Positions 9,709 to 18,581 of a DNA stretch of 64,000 nt are shown in pieces; positions within the stretch are counted from its first letter, which is position 1, and every line of letters starts with the position of its first letter. The position numbers and the translations under genes were made by a program. The stretch spans positions 79,751 to 143,750 of the forward strand of contig NZ_FZNN01000013.1 in assembly GCF_900188035.1 (NCBI RefSeq). The letters run 5' to 3'. The notes beneath the pieces are model-generated. The model did not search any database and was not told the origin of the DNA. It saw only the letters and a program-made list of their open reading frames with translations. The stretch comes from Puniceibacterium sediminis (GTDB lineage: Bacteria; Pseudomonadota; Alphaproteobacteria; Rhodobacterales; Rhodobacteraceae).

Positions 9709-10023
9709 GCCGCCTCCTATAACGGCGCATGGGCTCAGGCAATACTTCACGGTGCAGGGGCGCTGTATCCAGCTTTGCGGGTTTGCCCCTGACCGGAATT
9801 TTCTCAGCCCTGTGTCGTGGCGGTCTCCGCGTGCAGCGTGACACATGCAACGCAGACGCCTTGCGTCCCATGCCTACAAAGCTAGGCTGACCTGCTGATC
9901 GACCCTTAACAAATCCGCCTCTTACCTTGGCACAGAGCGCGGACAATCCCCGCACAGGCACTGGCACCCGGGCCTGCCCGTGTCTATCTTGATCCTTGGG
10001 TATCAAACCGGGGGAACTTCCAC
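9709..10023. other. Divergent intergenic region between truA and ycjX
   Basis: About 315 nt holding the outward promoters of truA and the ycjX operon. Apart from the inverted repeat at 9989-10006, described separately, nothing recognisable was found in it. Confidence 0.4.
9989..10006. promoter_or_regulatory. Inverted repeat TTGAT-N8-ATCAA upstream of ycjX
   Basis: TTGAT at 9989-9993 and ATCAA at 10002-10006 form an inverted repeat ending 17 nt before the GTG start of ycjX. The 8-nt spacer is wrong for an FNR site (spacer 4). It overlaps the expected 5' untranslated region, so it could be an operator or a chance palindrome. Confidence 0.25.
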
Positions 10024-11439
10024 GTGGTCATAGGAACCATCGCCGACAAGCTGACGCGCAGCGTCGAGAATGTGGCCGACACCGTGTCCGGTGCCTTCTT
10101 CGATCCCGTCATCCGGCTGGGTGTGACCGGCCTTGCACGATCGGGCAAGACGGTGTTCCTGACCTCACTTATCGCCAATCTCATGGACCGTGGCCGGATG
10201 CCCGGCCTGCTCGCCGCTGCCGATGGCCGCATTCAGGCCGCCTATTTGCAACCACAGCCGGACGACACGATCCCGAGGTTCGAATACGAGGATCATCTTG
10301 GTGCCCTGACCGCCCGCACACCGCATTGGCCGGAAAGTACCCGCAATGTCAGTGAACTACGCCTGTCCCTCAAAGTCCGCCCTTCGGGACTGCTCGCGGG
10401 GATACAGGGGCCGCGCACGGTGCACCTCGATCTCATCGATTATCCTGGGGAATGGTTGCTTGACCTTGCTCTCATGGACAAATCCTATGCCGAGTGGTCG
10501 CAGGAAACACTGACCCGCCTTGCCTCCCGACCCAGCGCCACGTCGTTCCTGGCGCAGGCGCAAGCCGAAGACAGCACAGCAGATCTGGAAGAGACCCGTG
10601 CCCGCAGCCTTGCCCAATCTTTCACCGCCTATCTCGAAGCCGCCCGCAAGGACGGGTATTCCGACCTGACCCCAGGGCGTTTCCTGTTACCGGGCGAAAT
10701 GTCGGGGTCGCCTGTTCTGACCTTCGCACCCCTGCCCCCACAGGATAAGGCCCCCCGCAAATCGCTTTGGCGCGAGATGGACCGCCGGTTCGAGGCTTAC
10801 AAGGCGCAGGTCGTGCAGCCGTTCTTTCGCAATCATTTTGCCAAGCTCGACCGCCAGATCGTTCTAGTCGACGCCTTGGGTGCGATCCACAAGGGCCCCG
10901 CAGCAATCGAGGATCTGCGCCGGACCATGGCCGATCTGCTTTCGGCGTTCCGCCCCGGACGCAATGCGTTCCTGAGCCAACTGCTGCGGGGCAAACGGGT
11001 GGAGAAGATCCTGTTCGCCGCGACCAAGGCCGACCATCTGCACCATACCCAGCACCGCCGCCTTACCGCGATCATGGAGGCGCTTACCCGCGATGCTCGC
11101 GACCGCGCCCGCTTTGCCGGAGCGGAGACGCAGGCCATGTCGGTCGCCTCTCTGCGCGCCACGGTCGAAGAGACGATCCAGCACGACGGCCAGACGCTCG
11201 ACTGCGTGCGGGGACGGCTGCTCGATACCGGCAAAGAAGCCGCCTTTTACCCCGGTGAACTGCCCGAAGACCCTGCGCATCTGCTTGGCCCTGCGCGGAC
11301 GGGGGCCGGAAAGTGGCTGGATCAGGATTATCAGATCATGTCTTTCGCCCCCGCACCCCTGTCGCTGAGCCCCGGCGAAGGACCGCCGCACATCAGGCTT
11401 GACCGCGCTGCGCAGTTCCTGATCGGAGACAAGCTGTGA
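10024..11439 (+). CDS. ycjX: YcjX-family (DUF463) P-loop GTPase-like stress protein
   Basis: A 471-residue cytoplasmic protein of the YcjX/DUF463 family. Its P-loop GLARSGKT is at residues 36-43, and the HLDLIDYPGEWLLDL segment corresponds to a switch II-like DxxG region. In E. coli ycjX and ycjF are co-transcribed phage-shock-associated genes; the molecular role is unresolved. The start is GTG with a GGGGGAA Shine-Dalgarno. It heads a three-gene coupled operon: its stop overlaps the GTG start of the acetyltransferase gene by 4 nt. Confidence 0.9.
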   Translation: MVIGTIADKLTRSVENVADTVSGAFFDPVIRLGVTGLARSGKTVFLTSLIANLMDRGRMPGLLAAADGRIQAAYLQPQPDDTIPRFEYEDHLGALTARTPHWPESTRNVSELRLSLKVRPSGLLAGIQGPRTVHLDLIDYPGEWLLDLALMDKSYAEWSQETLTRLASRPSATSFLAQAQAEDSTADLEETRARSLAQSFTAYLEAARKDGYSDLTPGRFLLPGEMSGSPVLTFAPLPPQDKAPRKSLWREMDRRFEAYKAQVVQPFFRNHFAKLDRQIVLVDALGAIHKGPAAIEDLRRTMADLLSAFRPGRNAFLSQLLRGKRVEKILFAATKADHLHHTQHRRLTAIMEALTRDARDRARFAGAETQAMSVASLRATVEETIQHDGQTLDCVRGRLLDTGKEAAFYPGELPEDPAHLLGPARTGAGKWLDQDYQIMSFAPAPLSLSPGEGPPHIRLDRAAQFLIGDKL

Positions 11440-11924
11440 ATTTTTTGCTGCGCCCTGCAAGATCCACGGATGCGGGCAGTCTTGCCGCCATGATGACTGC
11501 TGCGGTTGCGGAAAACCCATGGAAACCGCGCCTGCATACCGGGGCCGAGGATATCGCGTTTGTCGGCCACATGATCGACCGGGGCTGGGTCACTGTTGCC
11601 GAGGACCTTGAGGAGCAGCGACCCCTCGGGTTCCTTGCCCAAGATGGCGCTGAGGTGAATGCCCTGTTTGTCGCCCTTTCGGCGCGCAACAAGGGCGTGG
11701 GCCGCGCCCTGCTGGATAACGCCAAGACGACCTCTGACACCCTGACCCTCTGGACGTTCGAAGCCAACACCGGCGCACAGCGTTTTTACCGTCGCGAAGG
11801 TTTCACCGAGGTTCGCCGCACCGACGGGCGCGACAATGACGAAGGCCTGCCGGACGTCCTTTTTCGTTGGCAAAAACCCACCATGAAATCGGCCCCCGAC
11901 CCCGCAGAAAAGGCACAGCCATGA
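11436..11924 (+). CDS. GNAT-family N-acetyltransferase
   Basis: A 162-residue GNAT-fold acetyltransferase. The acetyl-CoA-binding motif A appears as VNALFVALSARNKGVGRALL (about residues 74-93, with the R/Q-x-x-G-x-G/A element RNKGVGRA), followed by the aromatic RFYRREGF motif typical of the C-terminal half. The substrate cannot be read from the sequence. The start is GTG, overlapping the ycjX stop (GTGA), and its own stop overlaps the ycjF-like start (ATGA). It is therefore translationally coupled between the two stress genes. Confidence 0.85.
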   Translation: MNFLLRPARSTDAGSLAAMMTAAVAENPWKPRLHTGAEDIAFVGHMIDRGWVTVAEDLEEQRPLGFLAQDGAEVNALFVALSARNKGVGRALLDNAKTTSDTLTLWTFEANTGAQRFYRREGFTEVRRTDGRDNDEGLPDVLFRWQKPTMKSAPDPAEKAQP

Positions 11925-12931
11925 GCACCCCCAAAGGCCCGGTCCTGATCAACCTCGACGATAGCGAAACACCACGTCCGGGTCCGGCCGAGGCACCGCC
12001 CGTTCCGGACCTCGACATGCCCACTCCGTCGGGTCAGGCGATGGCGGCGGCTGCCGCACTTGCGGCCCGGCCCGGATCTAGGCTTGCCCGCTGGTTCTGG
12101 GCACTGCTGGGCGGCATCATTGGCACGGTGGTATCTATCGCCGCCTGGGGGTTTGTGACGAACCTCATCGCGCAGGTGCCGCTGCTTGGCTATGCGGTGG
12201 CGGTGCTGTTTGCGCTGTTCATCGCCGTCATTCTGATGATTGCCATCAAGGAGCTTTCGGTCTTTTCCCGCCTCAAACGCATCGACCACCTGCACCGAGC
12301 TGCCGCTGCGGCGCTGGCAGCCGAGGATCTGAGTGCAGCACGCAAGGTGATCGAGGATCTCACCGCGCTCTACAAGGGGCGGGAGGACACCAAATGGGGC
12401 CGCGATCGGCTGGCCGAACGGCAGGTCGACATGTTCGACGCCTCTGCCCTGTTCCATCTGGCGGAACAGGAGTTGCTGACCCCTCTGGATCTGGCCGCAC
12501 GGCGTGAGGTCGAAGCGGCGGCACGTCAGGTCGCCACCGTAACCGCACTCGTCCCGCTAGCCTTTGCCGACGTTGCCGCGGCGCTGAGCCAGAACCTGCG
12601 GATGATCCGTCGCATTGCAGAAATCTACGGCGGGCGATCCGGCACTCTGGGCAGCTGGCGGCTGACCCGCGCCGTGATGTCCCATCTTGTGGCGACGGGG
12701 GCGGTGGCTGTCGGTGACGACATGCTGGAACCCATTCTGGGCGGCGGCATCCTTGCCAAGTTGTCGCGCCGCTTTGGCGAGGGTCTGGTGAACGGCGCAC
12801 TCACCGCACGGGTCGGGGTTGCGGCGATGGAGGTATGCCGTCCCCTGCCCTTTGGCCGCAAGGCGCGCCCGTCAGTGCGCAGCATCATCCGCACGGCCCT
12901 ATCCGGCCTATTCACCACCGACAAAAGATAG
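11921..12931 (+). CDS. ycjF: YcjF-family (TIGR01620/DUF697) inner-membrane protein
   Basis: A 336-residue membrane protein of the YcjF family, the usual partner of YcjX. The first 60 residues are Pro-rich and disordered. Two adjacent membrane spans follow at about residues 64-85 and 95-112 (WFWALLGGIIGTVVSIAAWGF, then LLGYAVAVLFALFIAVILM). A long helical DUF697 region forms the C-terminal half, including GTLGSWRLTRAVMSHL. The ATG overlaps the preceding stop by 4 nt (ATGA); an in-frame upstream ATG lies inside the acetyltransferase gene and is less likely. Confidence 0.88.
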   Translation: MSTPKGPVLINLDDSETPRPGPAEAPPVPDLDMPTPSGQAMAAAAALAARPGSRLARWFWALLGGIIGTVVSIAAWGFVTNLIAQVPLLGYAVAVLFALFIAVILMIAIKELSVFSRLKRIDHLHRAAAAALAAEDLSAARKVIEDLTALYKGREDTKWGRDRLAERQVDMFDASALFHLAEQELLTPLDLAARREVEAAARQVATVTALVPLAFADVAAALSQNLRMIRRIAEIYGGRSGTLGSWRLTRAVMSHLVATGAVAVGDDMLEPILGGGILAKLSRRFGEGLVNGALTARVGVAAMEVCRPLPFGRKARPSVRSIIRTALSGLFTTDKR

Positions 12932-13085
12932 CGTGCCGTCGGCGTCAAACGCTGCCTTATTTTTGGAACTAGTCCGTTTTCCGGGAAGATGTGCCAGCGT
13001 TCCTTGCCTACTGGACGCGAACACGTCCCGGGCCTATAACGCCGCCCATGATGCACCTCTCCAAGATCATCATTCGAATTATTTG

Positions 13086-13115
13086 CCCGGCGCCGTAAAC
13101 TTACGATGCGCCGGG
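13086..13115. repeat. Strong hairpin upstream of ileS
   Basis: Outer arms CCCGGCGC (13086-13093) and GCGCCGGG (13108-13115) enclose inner arms CGTAA (13094-13098) and TTACG (13101-13105) with a 2-nt AT bulge. The structure lies 67 nt upstream of the ileS start and has no following T-run. It could be a terminator-like element of the ycjF operon, an RNA leader structure of ileS, or a dispersed palindromic repeat. Confidence 0.6.
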
Positions 13116-13182
13116 ATCAGGCGTCTGGACAGCCGCGCCGCCCCTCACCCGTAAATTCCGCAGTCTCTTGAGGACGCCCGAA

Positions 13183-16100
13183 ATGTGTGCCGACACGCCT
13201 GAAACCACCGCCGAAACCGTTGACTACAAAACCACCCTGAACCTGCCCAAGACCGACTTTCCGATGCGCGCGGGCCTGCCCAAGCGCGAACCGGAATGGC
13301 TGGATCGCTGGGCGCGGATCGGAGTTTACGAAAAGCTTCGTGAAAAGGCCGAGGGGCGCAAGCCCTTCACCCTGCACGACGGCCCCCCCTATGCGAACGG
13401 CCATCTGCACATCGGCCACGCGCTGAACAAGATCCTCAAGGATATGGTGGTGCGCAGCCAGCAGATGATGGGCCGCGATGCGCGCTATATCCCCGGCTGG
13501 GACTGCCACGGCCTGCCGATCGAATGGAAGATCGAAGAACAGTACCGCAACAAGGGACTGAACAAGGACGACGTTCCGGTGGTGGATTTCCGTCAGGAAT
13601 GCCGCAAATTCGCCGAAGGCTGGGTCGACATCCAAAGGGATGAGTTCAAGCGTCTGGGCATCACCGGCACCTGGGACAATCCGTACCTCACGATGGATTT
13701 CCGCGCCGAGCGTATCATCGCCGAGGAATTCCAGAAGTTCCTGATGACCGGCACACTCTATCAGGGCTCCAAACCGGTCATGTGGTCCCCCATCGAGGAA
13801 ACCGCCCTGGCCGAGGCCGAGGTCGAGTATCACGACAAGGAAAGCTTTACGATCTGGGTGAAGTTCCGCGTGGCGAGCTTTGATCTGCCCGATGTCGAAC
13901 TGTCCGACGAAGAAGCAACGGACGAAGATCGCGAGGCCGTGGCCGATGCGGTGGCACATACCTATGACGATATGGTCGGCGCCCATGTGGTGATCTGGAC
14001 CACGACGCCCTGGACCATCCCGTCGAACAAGGCCGTCGTCTATGGCGCCGGGTTCGATTACGGCCTTTACGTGGTTGTGGATACGCCGGAACAAAGCTGG
14101 GTCAGCACGGGTGATCGTTATATCCTCGCCGACAAGCTGGCGGCACAGACCTTTGCGAAGGCTCGGCTTGAGGAAGGTCAGTGGCGGCGCGTTCGTACCG
14201 TGACGCAGGCTCAGCTGGCTGGCATGACCCTGACCCACCCTCTGCACGGTGCCGAGGGGGCGAACGGCGAATGGGACGATGCCCGTGACTTCCGCGCCGC
14301 CGATTTCGTCACCGACGAAGAAGGCACCGGGTTTGTGCACTGCGCGCCTTCCCACGGGATGGAAGAATACGAACTTTATCGCGACCTCGGCATGCTGGAA
14401 CAGGTCATCACCTATAACGTAATGGACGATGGATCCTTCCGCGAAAGCCTGCCGTTCTTTGGTGGCAAGCGAATCCTCAAGCCGAACGGCAAGGAAGGCG
14501 ACGCCAACGCCGCGGTCATCGATAAGCTGGTCGAAGTCGGCGGCCTGATGGCGCGCGGCAAGATCAAGCATTCCTACCCACACAGCTGGCGCTCGAAGGC
14601 GCCCGTTATCTACCGCAACACGCCGCAGTGGTTCGCCGCCATCGACCGCCCCGTCGGCGACGGGCAGGACACCTATGGCAAGACCATCCGCGAACGCGCG
14701 CTGACTTCGATCGACAAGCTGGTCACATGGACGCCGCAGACAGGGCGCAACCGGCTCTATTCCATGATCGAGGCGCGCCCCGACTGGGTGCTGTCGCGCC
14801 AGCGTGCCTGGGGTGTGCCGCTGACCTGTTTCACCAAAAAGGGCGCATTGCCGACCGACGCCGATTTCCTGCTGCGCGATCCGGCTGTCAATGCCCGCGT
14901 GCTCGAGTCGTTCGAAGTTGAAGGCGCGGACGCCTGGTACAAGCCCGGCGCGAAAGAACGGTATCTGGGCAACGATTACGATCCTAACGAATGGGAGCAG
15001 GTCTTCGACATCCTGGATGTCTGGTTCGATTCGGGCTCGACCCACGCCTTTGTGCTGCGTGACCGCCCGGACGGGTCCGAGGACGGGCTGGCCGACCTCT
15101 ATCTTGAAGGCACTGACCAGCACCGCGGCTGGTTCCATTCTTCCATGCTGCAAAGCTGCGGCACGCAGGGCCGCGCGCCCTATCGCGGCGTGCTGACCCA
15201 CGGCTTTACGCTGGACGAGAAGGGCAACAAGATGTCCAAATCGGTGGGCAACACCGTGGCCCCGGACAAGGTCGTGCAGCAGTACGGTGCCGATATCCTG
15301 CGTCTATGGGTGGCGCAGGCGGATTATACCGCCGATCTGCGCATCGGGCCGGAAATCCTCAAGGGGACTGCGGACGGTTACCGGCGGTTGCGCAACACCA
15401 TGCGGTTCCTGCTGGGGGCGCTGTCGTCGTTCGAGGAATCCGACCGGGTCGAGGCGTCCGAGATGCCGGAACTGGAACGCTGGGTCCTGCACCGTCTGGC
15501 CGAGCTGGATGAAAAGGTGCGCACTGGCTACGCGGCCTATGATTTCCAGGGCGTGTTCCAGGCGCTGTTCAACTTTGCGACCGTGGAACTGTCGGCCTTC
15601 TATTTCGACGTGCGCAAGGATGTGCTTTACTGTGACGGCGACACAGCGCGCCGCCGCGCGGCACGTACCGTGATGGACATCCTGTTCCACCGTCTGACCA
15701 CCTGGCTTGCGCCGGTTCTGGTCTTCACCATGGAAGAGGTCTGGCTGGAACGGTTCCCGGGCGATGATTCCTCGGTGCATCTGGTCGATATCCCCGAGAC
15801 ACCGGCCGAATGGCTGGACGAACCTCTGGGGGCCAAGTGGACCAAGGTCCGCCGCGCCCGCCGCGCTGTCACTGCCGCGCTGGAGGTGCAGCGGATCGAG
15901 AAGGTCATCGGGGCCTCGCTCGAGGCCGCTCCGGTGGTGCACGTGGAAGATCCTCAGACGCTTGACGCGCTTAAGTCGGTCACCTTCGAGGATGTCTGCA
16001 TCACGTCGGACATCACGCTGACCGCCGATCCGAGCCCGACCGAAGCATTCCGTCTCCCCGACGTGCCCGGCTTTGGCGTGGTCTTCGAAAAGGCCGAAGG

Positions 16101-16194
16101 CGACAAATGCCAGCGCTGCTGGAAAATCCTGCCGGATGTCGGCACACACGCCCATCCCGGCACCTGCGCGCGCTGTGATGCGGCGCTAAGCTAG
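13183..16194 (+). CDS. ileS: Isoleucine--tRNA ligase
   Basis: Class Ia aminoacyl-tRNA synthetase of 1003 residues charging tRNA-Ile. The HIGH motif is at 76-79 within [13 protein letters not shown], and KMSKS at 683-687 within [13 protein letters not shown] central editing (CP1) domain lies between them. A C-terminal zinc-binding module has cysteines at 976, 979, 995 and 998 (CQRCW...CARC), so this is the bacterial zinc-containing type. The ATG at 13183 is used because GAGG lies 10 nt upstream. It is preceded by about 250 nt of leader containing a stable hairpin. Confidence 0.98.
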   Translation: MCADTPETTAETVDYKTTLNLPKTDFPMRAGLPKREPEWLDRWARIGVYEKLREKAEGRKPFTLHDGPPYANGHLHIGHALNKILKDMVVRSQQMMGRDARYIPGWDCHGLPIEWKIEEQYRNKGLNKDDVPVVDFRQECRKFAEGWVDIQRDEFKRLGITGTWDNPYLTMDFRAERIIAEEFQKFLMTGTLYQGSKPVMWSPIEETALAEAEVEYHDKESFTIWVKFRVASFDLPDVELSDEEATDEDREAVADAVAHTYDDMVGAHVVIWTTTPWTIPSNKAVVYGAGFDYGLYVVVDTPEQSWVSTGDRYILADKLAAQTFAKARLEEGQWRRVRTVTQAQLAGMTLTHPLHGAEGANGEWDDARDFRAADFVTDEEGTGFVHCAPSHGMEEYELYRDLGMLEQVITYNVMDDGSFRESLPFFGGKRILKPNGKEGDANAAVIDKLVEVGGLMARGKIKHSYPHSWRSKAPVIYRNTPQWFAAIDRPVGDGQDTYGKTIRERALTSIDKLVTWTPQTGRNRLYSMIEARPDWVLSRQRAWGVPLTCFTKKGALPTDADFLLRDPAVNARVLESFEVEGADAWYKPGAKERYLGNDYDPNEWEQVFDILDVWFDSGSTHAFVLRDRPDGSEDGLADLYLEGTDQHRGWFHSSMLQSCGTQGRAPYRGVLTHGFTLDEKGNKMSKSVGNTVAPDKVVQQYGADILRLWVAQADYTADLRIGPEILKGTADGYRRLRNTMRFLLGALSSFEESDRVEASEMPELERWVLHRLAELDEKVRTGYAAYDFQGVFQALFNFATVELSAFYFDVRKDVLYCDGDTARRRAARTVMDILFHRLTTWLAPVLVFTMEEVWLERFPGDDSSVHLVDIPETPAEWLDEPLGAKWTKVRRARRAVTAALEVQRIEKVIGASLEAAPVVHVEDPQTLDALKSVTFEDVCITSDITLTADPSPTEAFRLPDVPGFGVVFEKAEGDKCQRCWKILPDVGTHAHPGTCARCDAALS

Positions 16195-16215
16195 GGTAGA
16201 AGACAACCAGCTTCC

Positions 16216-16242
16216 GCATCGGGCGCAGCATGTGCCCGATGC
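16216..16242. terminator. Hairpin after ileS, possible terminator
   Basis: Perfect 9-bp arms GCATCGGGC (16216-16224) and GCCCGATGC (16234-16242) enclose a 9-nt loop, beginning 21 nt after the ileS stop. No T-run follows on the plus strand, so termination is only suggested by position. Confidence 0.4.
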
Positions 16243-16330
16243 CTGAGTTTGAGCTGCGACCTACAGGAAATTGGACGCCTGCGACATTGCCGGGCTGGAC
16301 AGTTCTCGGGGATCTTGCGCATTCTTCGAC

Positions 16331-16783
16331 ATGCCGCGCTGGACCCTCCCCTCGCCCCTCGGGCCACTGACCGCCACCGAGACTGAAGGTGCCGTAACGT
16401 CCCTTGAATGGGGCAGCGGCGGCACGGACGAAACGCCGCTTCTGCGGGCTGCGGCCCGGCAGCTTGCCGACTACTTCGACGATCCCCAGACGCGCTTTGA
16501 CCTGCCGCTCCACGCCTCGGGATCTGAATTCCAGCGCGCCGTCTGCGCCGCGATCGCCGCCATCCCGCCGGGCGAAACCCGCACCTATGGCGACATCGCC
16601 AAGGATCTGGGTGCGCCTGCGCAAGCCGTGGGGCAAGCCTGCGGCGGCAATCCCATCCCGATCATAATTCCCTGCCACCGGGTGCTGGGCGCAACCAGTC
16701 TGGGCGGATTTTCAGGCGTGGGCGGGGTCGAAACCAAAGTCTGGCTTCTCAGACATGAAAATGCCGCAGGTCTGCTAATCTGA
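16331..16783 (+). CDS. ogt: Methylated-DNA--protein-cysteine methyltransferase (Ogt/Ada-C type)
   Basis: A suicide DNA-repair enzyme that removes alkyl groups from O6-alkylguanine onto its own cysteine. The protein is 150 residues. The active-site motif IIIPCHRV is intact with the acceptor cysteine at residue 115, and the helix-turn-helix region (TYGDIAKDLGAPAQAVGQA) contacts DNA. The ATG at 16331 begins the conserved sequence; an in-frame ATG 60 nt upstream would add residues without homology, and neither has a strong Shine-Dalgarno. It follows ileS but is separated from it by 136 nt and a hairpin, so it is probably transcribed independently. Confidence 0.93.
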   Translation: MPRWTLPSPLGPLTATETEGAVTSLEWGSGGTDETPLLRAAARQLADYFDDPQTRFDLPLHASGSEFQRAVCAAIAAIPPGETRTYGDIAKDLGAPAQAVGQACGGNPIPIIIPCHRVLGATSLGGFSGVGGVETKVWLLRHENAAGLLI

Positions 16784-16918
16784 GAGTGGCATCAGACGGC
16801 ACCGAGGCTTTTGGCACTGCACCCGCCGCATTCAAGGAGCCTCGACCGGAGCATTTTTCGGCAGATGAAACCGAAGCGCCCTCCTGACTTTTTATCTTTA
16901 AAAATACGCCCGCAGACC

Positions 16919-17755
16919 TCAGTCCCGGCGGGGATCTCTTGGATAAGTGCCGAGGATTTCCAGCATGTCAGTGAAATAATCCAGCTCTTCGAAGGCACGC
17001 TGCACCGCAGGATCCTCGGGGTGACCTTCGATGTCGGCATAGAACTGCGTTGCGGTGAAGGATCCGCCGGCCATGTAGGATTCGAGTTTGGTCATGTTGA
17101 CGCCGTTGGTGGCAAAACCGCCCATCGCCTTGTAAAGCGCCGCCGGGATGTTGCGGACCTGAAACATGAAGCTGGTGATCATTCCGTGCTCACCGCGCCG
17201 CGACATGTCCGCCTCACGCGACATAATCAGGAAACGGGTCGTATTATTGCCCTGATCCTCGATATGACGCGCCAGCACGTCGAGGCCATAGATCTCGCCT
17301 GCGAGTTCGGAGGCCAGCGCCGCCACCGAAGGGTCTCCCATCGCCGCCACATCCTTGGCCGAGCCGGCCGTATCCGCGCCGGTAATACGGTCGATGCCGT
17401 GTTCGCTCAGGAACCGGCGGCATTGGCCCAGTAGCACGGTGTGGCTCATCGCCTGTTTGATCTGGTCCAAGGGCGTGCCGGGCAGCGCGAGAAGGTTGAT
17501 ATGCACACGCACAAAGGCTTCGTCGATGATGTGCAGGCCCGACTGGGGCAGCAGAGAATGAATATCCGCCACCCGGCCATAGGTCGAATTCTCGACCGGC
17601 AGCATGGCAAGATCGGCCTCGCCCGAGCGCACGGCCTCTATCGCGTCCTCGAAGGTGCGGCAGGCCAGCGCCTCCATATCGGCGCGCGCCTCGCGGCAGG
17701 CTTGATGGGAATAGGCGCCAAGTTCACCCTGAAAGGCTATCCGACCGTTCATCAT
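16919..17755 (-). CDS. pheA: Prephenate dehydratase with ACT domain
   Basis: Converts prephenate to phenylpyruvate in phenylalanine synthesis. The monofunctional 278-residue form lacks a chorismate mutase domain. The catalytic-domain signatures are LPVENSTYGRVAD (about 52-64) and NNTTRF (170-175), whose threonine-arginine-phenylalanine is the active-site motif. An ACT regulatory domain covers about 190-270, with KLESYMAGGSF replacing the more common ESRP-containing allosteric loop. Two adjacent ATG codons start the gene. It is divergent from the cytochrome c gene. Confidence 0.95.
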   Translation of the reverse strand: MMNGRIAFQGELGAYSHQACREARADMEALACRTFEDAIEAVRSGEADLAMLPVENSTYGRVADIHSLLPQSGLHIIDEAFVRVHINLLALPGTPLDQIKQAMSHTVLLGQCRRFLSEHGIDRITGADTAGSAKDVAAMGDPSVAALASELAGEIYGLDVLARHIEDQGNNTTRFLIMSREADMSRRGEHGMITSFMFQVRNIPAALYKAMGGFATNGVNMTKLESYMAGGSFTATQFYADIEGHPEDPAVQRAFEELDYFTDMLEILGTYPRDPRRD

Positions 17756-17878
17756 TGCCTCACTATTTTCAATTCTAAGCCCTTGGGCGTTTGGTCGCGG
17801 CTTCTACACCTTGCCAGCAATGAGGGGAAGCCGTAGATATCGGCCCTAACAGACAGACATTAGACGGACACGCGATCA

Positions 17879-18397
17879 ATGCTTGATACAATGACCTTTA
17901 CTAAAGTGCTTGGCGGCTTCTGTGGCGCGCTTCTGATCTTTCTTCTGGGCAACTGGGCCGCAGAAAGCCTGTATCACGTCGGCGGTGGCCATGGCGAAGA
18001 TGCGCAGGCCTATGTGATCGAGGTCGCAGATGCGGGCGCCTCCGGGGGCGAAGCCGAAACGGTTGATTTTGCAACGCTGATGGCTTCGGCCGATGCCGCA
18101 AAGGGCGAAAAAGTGTTCGGCAAGTGCCGCGCCTGCCACAAGCTGGAAAATGGCGAAAACGCCACAGGCCCCTACCTTTACGGCGTCGTAGGCCGCGCTA
18201 TTGACTCGGCAGACGGTTACGGCGGCTACTCGGGTGCTCTTCTTCAGGTCGGCGACACCTGGACGCCAGAAAATCTATCGCATTTCCTTGAAAACCCGCG
18301 TGCAGCGGCCCCCGGCACGGCGATGAGCTTTGCCGGCCTGCCCAAGGCCGAGGATCGTGTGAACCTTATCGCATATCTGGACGCCAGCGACGACTGA
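17879..18397 (+). CDS. Membrane-anchored class I cytochrome c (CycM-like)
   Basis: A 172-residue c-type cytochrome anchored by an uncleaved N-terminal membrane span (about residues 8-28) with the haem domain in the periplasm. The haem-binding CRACH motif is at 83-87 and the distal methionine ligand is probably M149 in PGTAMSFAG. The Gly/Ala/Glu-rich stretch at 35-65 looks like a flexible linker. Such proteins carry electrons from the bc1 complex to terminal oxidase in alphaproteobacteria. The gene is monocistronic with a strong terminator. The first ATG is used; MTFTK, four codons later, is an alternative start. Confidence 0.9.
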   Translation: MLDTMTFTKVLGGFCGALLIFLLGNWAAESLYHVGGGHGEDAQAYVIEVADAGASGGEAETVDFATLMASADAAKGEKVFGKCRACHKLENGENATGPYLYGVVGRAIDSADGYGGYSGALLQVGDTWTPENLSHFLENPRAAAPGTAMSFAGLPKAEDRVNLIAYLDASDD

Positions 18398-18423
18398 TCG
18401 CTTCCTCTGAAATCGACTGAAAG

Positions 18424-18453
18424 GCCGCAGCCCACGGGTTTGCGGCTTTTTTT
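18424..18453 (+). terminator. Rho-independent terminator of the cytochrome c gene
   Basis: GCCGCA (18424-18429) pairs with TGCGGC (18441-18446) around an 11-nt GC-rich loop, followed by seven T residues at 18447-18453. It begins 26 nt after the stop codon. Confidence 0.9.
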
Positions 18454-18581
18454 ACGTCCGGATCATGCGCCGGGCACGCGGATTTAGATCGGATTACACA
18501 AACGTAACTTGAAGTTAACCAAGTGCACCCCTTAGCTTAGCTTATCCGGAATTACCTCATATCCGAGCTGAAGGGATGCCA

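Noticed and set aside
9989..10006. Possible FNR site upstream of ycjX
   Set aside because: Half-sites TTGAT and ATCAA are perfect, but the spacer is 8 nt instead of 4, so it is not an FNR box; kept only as an unassigned inverted repeat.
12932..13182. A T-box or isoleucine leader-peptide attenuator before ileS
   Set aside because: No T-box consensus, no run of Ile codons and no terminator/antiterminator pair with a T-run were seen; only a stable hairpin is present.
13117..15201. A 694-codon open frame antisense to ileS
   Set aside because: It lies entirely opposite a certain ileS gene, starts inside it without a ribosome-binding site, and has the composition expected of the complementary strand of high-GC coding DNA.
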